Below, in pieces: positions 7,374 to 12,621 of a stretch of 12,621 nucleotides of DNA. Under the pieces are notes generated by a model. That model was given only the letters and a program-made list of their open reading frames with translations. It did no database searches and was not told the origin of the DNA. Both the position numbers and the translations under genes were made by a program. Each line of letters starts with the position of its first letter. Positions within the stretch are counted from its first letter, which is position 1. The stretch covers positions 1 to 12,621 of the forward strand of contig MHFC01000031.1 of NCBI GenBank assembly GCA_001804025.1, in the 5' to 3' direction. Source of the stretch: Omnitrophica bacterium GWA2_52_8. Its GTDB lineage: Bacteria > Omnitrophota > Omnitrophia > Omnitrophales > Aquincolibacteriaceae.

Positions 7374-7713
7374 ACCGCGGCAATGGTCCGGTAACACACC
7401 AAGGTCTGTTCTTCATAAGGCCGCTCCCGTATTGAACCGGCGTATCAAATTCGGAATCAAAATAATAAAACAACAAATCGGTTCAATCCCTCATGGGGCG
7501 GATTTACTCGGCGGGCGGTTACGGATGAAGCCATCGGAACGGATTATTTTGGCGGCGGACCTTGCGGGCATAATTTTCCCGCTAACGATTATTCCGCAAA
7601 AATCCGATAAAGAACTGTTTGGACAGGCCCCAAAATCTTCAAAATTCTGTCCGTAAACGATCCCTAGCATCAATGCGGGGAGTCTTCGATGCTTCCGATG
7701 GGTCCAGGTGGTG
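7374..7713. other. intergenic region, 340 bp, with inverted repeat 7431-7487
   Basis: No credible gene is seen; short frames on both strands lack motifs and ribosome binding sites. ATTGAACCG (7431-7439) and CGGTTCAAT (7479-7487) form a perfect 9-bp inverted repeat with a 39-nt AT-rich spacer. Smaller hairpins are GCGGG/CCCGC (about 7564-7582) and AGCATC/GATGCT just before the 7714 gene. None is followed by a T tract, so no rho-independent terminator for the operon is evident here. The inverted repeat could be an operator or an mRNA stem. Confidence 0.35.
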
Positions 7714-8061
7714 ATGTGCCCCAAATGCAGTACCGTTATCCCGTGGGCATCGCTTTCCTTTGTGGTGAAACATTTAAGAGGAATCTGCCTCAGCTATCCG
7801 CACCGGTTTGACTGCACCAAGTGCCGGGCCCCGCTGACCGTGCGCTACGCCCCGCTGCACTGGATCGTCTACCTCTCATTCATGGCCGGCACGGCTTACT
7901 TGATGGGCTACTTTTACAGAGTCCAAATCGCCAGCCAGTTTTTCGTTTTTATTGCCTCTCTTTATATGCTTTGCGGCATTGTGCTTATTTGCGGCGGCGT
8001 CCATCTAAAAATTCCCATGCGCGTCGAAAACAAAGGCCGCGCGAAATTTAGGGAAAGATAA
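7714..8061 (+). CDS. small zinc-ribbon membrane protein, unknown function
   Basis: A 115-residue protein if begun at ATG 7714; two in-frame GTG codons (7708, 7711) directly precede it. It starts MCPKCSTVIPW (Cys2, Cys5) and has a second pair CTKC (Cys34, Cys37), giving a four-Cys zinc-ribbon arrangement of the kind found in many small regulatory or membrane-anchored bacterial proteins. An extra Cys25 lies between the pairs. Two hydrophobic segments follow, about 50-68 (HWIVYLSFMAGTAYLMGYFY) and about 74-96, with a short basic C-terminal tail. The expected topology is ribbon and tail in the cytoplasm. The ribosome binding site is poor: AGGTGG at 7706-7711 is too close to the ATG. The gene stands alone between non-coding DNA and the pyruvate kinase fragment, so context tells nothing about function. 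Confidence 0.65.
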   Translation: MCPKCSTVIPWASLSFVVKHLRGICLSYPHRFDCTKCRAPLTVRYAPLHWIVYLSFMAGTAYLMGYFYRVQIASQFFVFIASLYMLCGIVLICGGVHLKIPMRVENKGRAKFRER

Positions 8062-8062
8062 C

Positions 8063-8094
8063 ATTCCTCAGAAAAAAACGGACGGAATCTTTTT
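8063..8094 (+). terminator. weak terminator candidate after the zinc-ribbon gene
   Basis: ATTCC (8063-8067) can pair with GGAAT (8084-8088), followed directly by CTTTTT (8089-8094). The 5-bp stem and 16-nt loop are weak, so this is a tentative call based on position and the T run. Confidence 0.25.
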
Positions 8095-8127
8095 AAACAA
8101 ACAGCGCGGTTTGGACGGCCTTGATGA

Positions 8128-8499
8128 AAACCGATGGCGCTCGACCATATCCCGTGCATTCTCTCGGCCTGCGACGGGCTGATGGTCGCGCGGGGCGACC
8201 TCGGGATTGAACTCGGGGTCGAAAAAGTTCCGGTGATCCAGAAAAAACTGATCTGGATTGCAAGCCGCAACCGGGTGCCCGTGATTACGGCGACGCAGAT
8301 GCTGGAATCCATGATGCATAGTGCCCGCCCGCTCAGGGCGGAAGTCTCCGACGTCGCCAACGCTGTTTTTAACGGCACGGACAGGGTCATGTTGTCCGGC
8401 GAGACGGCGATCGGAGAGCATCCGGTCGAGACCGTTCAAATGATGGCGAAAATCATCCTCGAAGCCGAATCCTATGTCCGCATCGGAAACCGGTATTAA
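8128..8499 (+). pseudogene. pyk: 5'-truncated pyruvate kinase copy
   Basis: Pyruvate kinase similarity runs from Lys-Pro at 8128 (KPMALDHI) through the Mg-binding region [12 protein letters not shown], the conserved [12 protein letters not shown] and the [15 protein letters not shown] segments, to the TAA stop at 8497-8499. Immediately upstream are two in-frame TGA codons (8122-8127). The catalytic segment normally reading AKIEKP, with the essential Lys and the first Mg-ligand Glu, is missing, as is everything N-terminal. The longest ATG frame is 8134-8499 (121 residues) and has no ribosome binding site. Compared with the left copy, the conserved stretch has Asp to Asn and Met to Arg changes. 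It ends at the same point before the C-terminal domain as the left copy. This is almost certainly a non-functional duplicate; a translated partial barrel would not be catalytic. Confidence 0.85.
8303..8499 (+). repeat. direct repeat, right copy (pyruvate kinase tail)
   Basis: Matches 1-197 at about 97.5% with no gaps. The pyruvate kinase similarity of this copy continues left to about 8128, beyond what the window shows of the left copy, so the true repeat may be longer, up to about 370 bases. The right limit is sharp: sequences after the two stop codons are unrelated. Confidence 0.93.
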
Positions 8500-8596
8500 A
8501 AAACGTTAAAGCCTGCACTGCGCGCCGTTCGAAACCGCTTATTTTTTTATCTCCGCAGTGAAATTTTATCTGATCAATTCCTAACATCCGAAAACA

Positions 8597-8625
8597 TCAG
8601 GGATCATCCTGAGCCTTCTTTTTTT
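8597..8625 (+). terminator. rho-independent terminator candidate
   Basis: TCAGGG (8597-8602) and TCCTGA (8607-8612) form a 6-bp stem with one G-T pair and a 4-nt loop. After GCC comes a run TTCTTTTTTT (8616-8625). It lies between the pyruvate kinase remnant and the promoter of the next gene, where a terminator is expected. Confidence 0.5.
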
Positions 8626-8632
8626 CGCATTC

Positions 8633-8661
8633 TTGCAATCACGGCAGGTGCGGGTTATATT
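8633..8661 (+). promoter_or_regulatory. sigma70-type promoter candidate for the 8702 gene
   Basis: TTGCAA (8633-8638) and TATATT (8656-8661, 5 of 6 to consensus) are separated by exactly 17 bases. Transcription would begin near 8668, leaving a leader of about 34 nt. GGAG at 8683-8686 is the only ribosome-binding-like sequence and is 15 nt before ATG 8702, longer than ideal. Confidence 0.5.
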
Positions 8662-8701
8662 TTACAACCTCTTATCGCGATTGGAGTTAACATCAGTCTG
8701 A

Positions 8702-11700
8702 ATGGTTCAACACACCCCCCGGCCAAGCGACTATAAAAAGGAAGCGTTCTCCGCAGTTCAAAAACTCATCGCTATTTTTTTGTCCCTTTCTTTAATCCTT
8801 TCAGAAAGCTTTGCATACGGGCAAACAATCCAGATAGCAGATACCAGGCCGCAAGCGGCAGATAATGCTGCTGCCGTTCTTTCAATTCCCGCGGAACTGG
8901 GCCATGTGGAAGAGGCCTACTTTCAGCATACGAGCAGCCGGCAGTCCGCCAGCGGTTTTTCTTCCGCAGTGATTTATATCCAGGACGCTCACGACTCCGT
9001 TGAAGCTCAAAAAAATATTGCGCGGATCATCCGGTATCTTGTGGCCCGTTACGGGGTAAAAACGGTTCTTGAAGAAGGATACGAAGGCCCCGTGCCGACG
9101 GAGGATTATTTCGGATTTATTCAGGATGCCGCAGTCAAACGTAAGGTCGCCGGTGTTTTTATGGACCGGCTCATGCTCGGCGGGGCGGAATACGCGCATA
9201 TCAATCGTGACCGCGACTTTGATCTCGTCGGCGCGGACGATGCGAAATTATTTACGGAGAACATCGAATGGTACCGTGAGGCCGCAAAAGAAAAAGACCA
9301 GACCGCCGCGGAACTTGCGGATTTGCAGGAGCATATCGGACGGCTGGCAGGCCGGAGATTTCCCACAGCACTGAAGAAATGGATGAAGCTCCGCGATAAA
9401 TTCGACAAAGGCCTCCTGAACCTGCCGGATTATGTCAGACAATTCAGCAGGATCGAAGCGCCTCTTGCCGGGTCCCATATGGAAATGCTGCTGCGGGCCC
9501 TAAACAGCGCCGGACCTGAAAGTCTTCGCACGGCCGAAGAGATTGACCCTAAAAAGCTCTTCCTGGAAATCGAGGAAGCCGAAAACCGTCTCGCCTTCGA
9601 ACAGCTGCAGCACGACGTTCAGAAAGAAATCTTCCGTGCCTACAGGGAAATCCGTTTAGTCGGACGCCTCAACAATATCGAAATGACTTATGACGAGTTT
9701 GCGGCCGTCCGGCCGGCGCTCGACACGCTGCGTACGTCCGGGATTGCGGAACTGATGGTCCGGGAAACGGGCAAATCCGTGGTGTTGTCCAAACGCTGGG
9801 AACGTGTCATCGGCCGGGCCGTGAGATTTTACGAACTTGCCCGGGCGCGTGAACGGGCGGTGGAAAAGAGTCTTGAGTTTTGGGTCGGGAGTCGTGAGAA
9901 TTTTAGCGGGGATTTCACCCAAGATACACGACGCCGGACGCGCGGCAATGTGGTGCTCGTCTTCGGGGGATTTCACAAGGGCAGCTTGACCGAAATGTTT
10001 AAGAAAAACGGATACAACTATATCGTCATCACGCCGCGCATGACCGAAGTGGACATGAAACATCAGGCGCTCTACCGCCGGCTCATGACGGCAGGACTCC
10101 CGGATTTTAATTCGTTACCGGGACCGGCCAACGCGGCGCGGTTTGTTCCGGTCTTCGGCGCGGAGTATCTCGGCCGCCGCAGCGAGGCCCGCGCCCTTGT
10201 CCGGCGCGTGGCCGCAAGGTTCGGAGCCGAATCATCGCCGGAAAACAGCGCTGTCAAAACACCGGCCGGCGAGCGTTCTGATGCGCGGACCCTGAAGCGC
10301 GGGGATTTGCCCTCGAAAACGGCGGCGGAGCTGGCGGAGGAATTTCTGCGGATCAGGGAAGAACGGGACGGTCATGTGCAAAAAATGGATGAATTGGATA
10401 GGGAGTTCCTGCGCCGGAGTCCCGCAGCGTACGGGGGGCTCGGGTTGTTTTTATTTGCCGGGGTGATTGCCGGAGGATGGATGGCAAAATTTCAGGGGCC
10501 GGCGAACGGCGGACAAATCGCCAGCCTTGTTTTTCTGGGCGCTTTTTTGACCGGCACAGCCTGGGCGATTTATCGTTTAGCGCCTACCACCCGTCCTTAT
10601 GCCGATCTTAAGAAATACGACGCGTCTCTTTCAGCAGATCTCCGGCAACGGCTCAAATTCCTGCTGTCGCGCATGGGAATTGAGAGTTCCGGTAAACGGG
10701 ATTATTGGGGTGTGGACACGGAGGTGATGGGGGATGTTTACTCACTGTTAGAGTCCTCCGGACGGGATTTGATACGGCACAAAGAACGTGTTCTTGAAAA
10801 AGTTGGAACCTACCGCCGTTTTCTTAACCGCTATCGTTTTCCCTGGAGCCCGGCGCGGCGCCTTGAACTTGAGCTGGGGATGCGCAAAGTGGCCGAAAAT
10901 TATGAAAATCTTGTCTTGGCCGCAGCGCGTGCGGCGGAAGCATCAAACTATTCTGTGAAAAAACATTGGGTTGATGAAATGATCCTTGCCGGCGACGGTT
11001 TGCAGTCTGCGGTGGACCGCTTCCTCGAAAAGGCAGGTCCTTCCTCCGCCAACCGCTCCGAGGGCCGTAGCGGAAATAAACGGCTTGAAGTTGTTCGGGG
11101 ACTCGGAATGCAGTTTGGGAACCTTAGTTATCAACAAGTGGCCGATTATTTTTTGCCTTATGAAGGATGGAATGCGCTTAAGCTGGGGGGTCTGATTCGG
11201 ACCGGTGCCTCTGCCTCGCCGGGACAGCCCAATGGTTATGCTTTTCAGGAAGAAGAAGAGCGAATTGTCCGTCGGGCCCTTCGCTCCGCTGCTGACGGCC
11301 CAAGCCGTGAGATTTTTCTTACGGCGTTTGCTCCCGGGGAAGGGTGGGAACTGAGATGGACCGGATTGACGCTGAAGAAGTTGCTGCAGGAGAATGGGAC
11401 TTCCGGAGAAACGGTCAGGGTTATTCTCACGGCCTTTGACAAGAGTTTCGAGGGGTTGCAAAAGCTCGATCGCGGAATGTTATTTTGGATTGAGGAGGAA
11501 AACAGGCGCGAATCCGCCCGCAAAGTTTTGTTTGAATATCGGGGCTTCTACGGAGATTTTAAAAACCGGGACCTTTGGGAAAACATGACAAAGGCCGTTC
11601 CTCCGTCCGCACTCATCTTTCTCCGGAATTCTGGAACGCGTCTTGATGGGGGAATCGAGGAATGGAAAGAACTTTCCCGCTTGCTTTGGGAGCGGGTGAC

Positions 11701-12621
11701 GCCTTCCGGAGCCCTGATTGTCGGGGAGAGTGCATGGAACTATGATGTGACGACACTGAACGAGTTGCATGCCGCCGAAATAAAAGCATCGGAGAATCAG
11801 CCCCCGCCTCTCAAGATTGCCCGCTCCGAAACGCGCGGGACGCCGTCCGGTGAAATTGACGGGCAGGCGCGGCAGGAGTTGCTGGAAGATATCGAAAGGC
11901 AACTTGTGCAAATTGCAATTTCTTCCGGCGACGGCAAGCGGCGGATTCTCCGCGACGACAAAAATTTTACGGTCCGGGCGGAGTTTGTACGGCTAAACCG
12001 GTTTGCCACGGTCCTTGTATCCCTAGTGCCTGAGGAAAACCGTGTCCGTATTACGGGATATTCCGACCTTCCGCTCGGTACGGACGGTTTTCAGGTGCAG
12101 GCGCTGGACGCGGAAGGGGAAGTGATTCCGGGTGTTGAGGCGGTTGCCGGAACATTCACCCTCGAGATGGAGGTGAGTTTGGACGGCGAATGGCAAGGGG
12201 CAAGAAAGCAGGTGCTTGATGCCGTCCGCAGTGCCAGAATCCGCCTCTGGCAGCATCTCTACCCTGAAGCTATGGCCGCCAAAATGGCCGAAGATGCGAA
12301 AGCTCCGGTTACCGATCCCTCCTCATTTGCGGTGCCTTCCGCCGATGACATTATCCGGTTCTATGAACAGCATGATGAAAACGGATGGATGCCGTTACCG
12401 TCCGGGGCAAAAGTGCCTGTCGGGATGCTCCAATTGGACCCCCGTATTTTGCAATGGTACCGCGGCCTCATCAATGACTTTGGCAGAAATCTTAATATTC
12501 TTTCCATCGGTTCGGGCCGCGGGCAATTGGAAAAAGCCCTTCAGGACGACGGTCATGACGTCACGGCGGTGGACATCAGCCGGAAAAATGCGGAATACTC
12601 AAAGAAACTTGGCGTCGAGAC
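8702..12621 (+). CDS. giant exported/membrane protein: TraB/ChaN-like, CheR-like and SAM methyltransferase parts (right end cut)
   Basis: The frame is open from ATG 8702 to the window edge (at least 1306 residues). The N-terminus has a basic stretch then LIAIFLSLSLILSESFAYG, a signal peptide or anchor. Residues about 90-440 look like the TraB/TIKI/ChaN/erythromycin-esterase-like superfamily: IYIQDAHDS (His97), KTVLEEGYEG (Glu124/125) and VLVFGGFHKG (GxxH, His425). These fit the two His motifs and early Glu of that fold. Two hydrophobic segments follow (about 576-597 and 604-627). Residues about 870-1020 resemble a CheR methyltransferase core with eroded SAM motif (EIFLTAFAPGEGWE, then VRVILTAFDKS, ALIFLRN, SGALIVGES). 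An unassigned beta-rich part (about 1060-1180) precedes a class I SAM methyltransferase start: ILSIGSGRGQLEKAL (glycine motif at about 1270) and VTAVDIS (about 1290). The gene has its own promoter and is separate from the left operon. Domain reading is by motif only; overall function is unknown. Confidence 0.8.
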   Translation, partial: MVQHTPRPSDYKKEAFSAVQKLIAIFLSLSLILSESFAYGQTIQIADTRPQAADNAAAVLSIPAELGHVEEAYFQHTSSRQSASGFSSAVIYIQDAHDSVEAQKNIARIIRYLVARYGVKTVLEEGYEGPVPTEDYFGFIQDAAVKRKVAGVFMDRLMLGGAEYAHINRDRDFDLVGADDAKLFTENIEWYREAAKEKDQTAAELADLQEHIGRLAGRRFPTALKKWMKLRDKFDKGLLNLPDYVRQFSRIEAPLAGSHMEMLLRALNSAGPESLRTAEEIDPKKLFLEIEEAENRLAFEQLQHDVQKEIFRAYREIRLVGRLNNIEMTYDEFAAVRPALDTLRTSGIAELMVRETGKSVVLSKRWERVIGRAVRFYELARARERAVEKSLEFWVGSRENFSGDFTQDTRRRTRGNVVLVFGGFHKGSLTEMFKKNGYNYIVITPRMTEVDMKHQALYRRLMTAGLPDFNSLPGPANAARFVPVFGAEYLGRRSEARALVRRVAARFGAESSPENSAVKTPAGERSDARTLKRGDLPSKTAAELAEEFLRIREERDGHVQKMDELDREFLRRSPAAYGGLGLFLFAGVIAGGWMAKFQGPANGGQIASLVFLGAFLTGTAWAIYRLAPTTRPYADLKKYDASLSADLRQRLKFLLSRMGIESSGKRDYWGVDTEVMGDVYSLLESSGRDLIRHKERVLEKVGTYRRFLNRYRFPWSPARRLELELGMRKVAENYENLVLAAARAAEASNYSVKKHWVDEMILAGDGLQSAVDRFLEKAGPSSANRSEGRSGNKRLEVVRGLGMQFGNLSYQQVADYFLPYEGWNALKLGGLIRTGASASPGQPNGYAFQEEEERIVRRALRSAADGPSREIFLTAFAPGEGWELRWTGLTLKKLLQENGTSGETVRVILTAFDKSFEGLQKLDRGMLFWIEEENRRESARKVLFEYRGFYGDFKNRDLWENMTKAVPPSALIFLRNSGTRLDGGIEEWKELSRLLWERVTPSGALIVGESAWNYDVTTLNELHAAEIKASENQPPPLKIARSETRGTPSGEIDGQARQELLEDIERQLVQIAISSGDGKRRILRDDKNFTVRAEFVRLNRFATVLVSLVPEENRVRITGYSDLPLGTDGFQVQALDAEGEVIPGVEAVAGTFTLEMEVSLDGEWQGARKQVLDAVRSARIRLWQHLYPEAMAAKMAEDAKAPVTDPSSFAVPSADDIIRFYEQHDENGWMPLPSGAKVPVGMLQLDPRILQWYRGLINDFGRNLNILSIGSGRGQLEKALQDDGHDVTAVDISRKNAEYSKKLGVE

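Noticed and set aside
7365..7378. 14-bp palindrome GCGGTTTAAACCGC over the stop codon, considered as a terminator
   Set aside because: Almost no loop and no T tract after it; likely incidental.
7324..7656. 110-codon + strand frame overlapping the end of the Ig/TPR gene
   Set aside because: Begins inside a supported gene, has no ribosome binding site and no motif.
198..8302. Flanked block considered as a classical transposon or integrative element
   Set aside because: No transposase, integrase, terminal inverted repeats or tRNA target are visible; kept only as a hypothesis in the findings.

Overview
The window appears to come from a Gram-negative-like, moderately GC-rich uncultivated bacterium. 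All credible genes lie on the + strand. The best lineage guess is the candidate phylum Omnitrophota (OP3) or a relative. This is an inference from the very large secreted mosaic proteins, above all the right-hand protein, which joins a TraB/ChaN-like domain to methyltransferase-like domains in a style I associate with that phylum. No rRNA or universal marker gene is present to confirm it.

Layout: (i) positions 1-197 are the 3' end of a pyruvate kinase gene. (ii) Positions 198-580 are mostly non-coding and hold a good sigma70-type promoter. (iii) Positions 581-7373 look like a three-gene secretion operon. It encodes a small exported basic protein, a giant exported protein of about 1798 residues, and an exported Ig-like/TPR protein of about 297 residues. 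The giant carries nine tandem eight-cysteine repeats, PKD/Ig-like segments, a DxDGDG calcium-binding segment, a 55-residue glycine/aspartate-rich repeat and a C-terminal metzincin-type zinc protease signature with Met-turn. (iv) Positions 7374-7713 are non-coding with an inverted repeat. (v) Positions 7714-8061 encode a small zinc-ribbon membrane protein. (vi) Positions 8128-8499 are a 5'-truncated second copy of the pyruvate kinase tail, about 97.5% identical to the left copy and ending at the same stop position. (vii) Positions 8500-8701 hold a terminator-like hairpin and a promoter. (viii) From 8702 to the right edge runs a second giant exported/membrane protein (at least 1306 residues, truncated by the window) with a TraB/ChaN-like domain, two membrane segments, a degenerate CheR-like domain and the start of a class I SAM methyltransferase.

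Working together: the 581-7373 genes overlap or abut (ATGA overlap, then a 44-nt gap) and all three products have signal peptides, so they probably act as one extracytoplasmic unit. A reasonable reading is a large cell-surface or secreted zinc protease with adhesive, disulfide-rich repeat arms and two small partners. The pyruvate kinase tail copies form direct repeats flanking about 8.1 kb, so this block may have arrived or been rearranged as a unit. No integrase, transposase, tRNA or CRISPR array is visible. All function calls come from reading motifs; no database search was possible.
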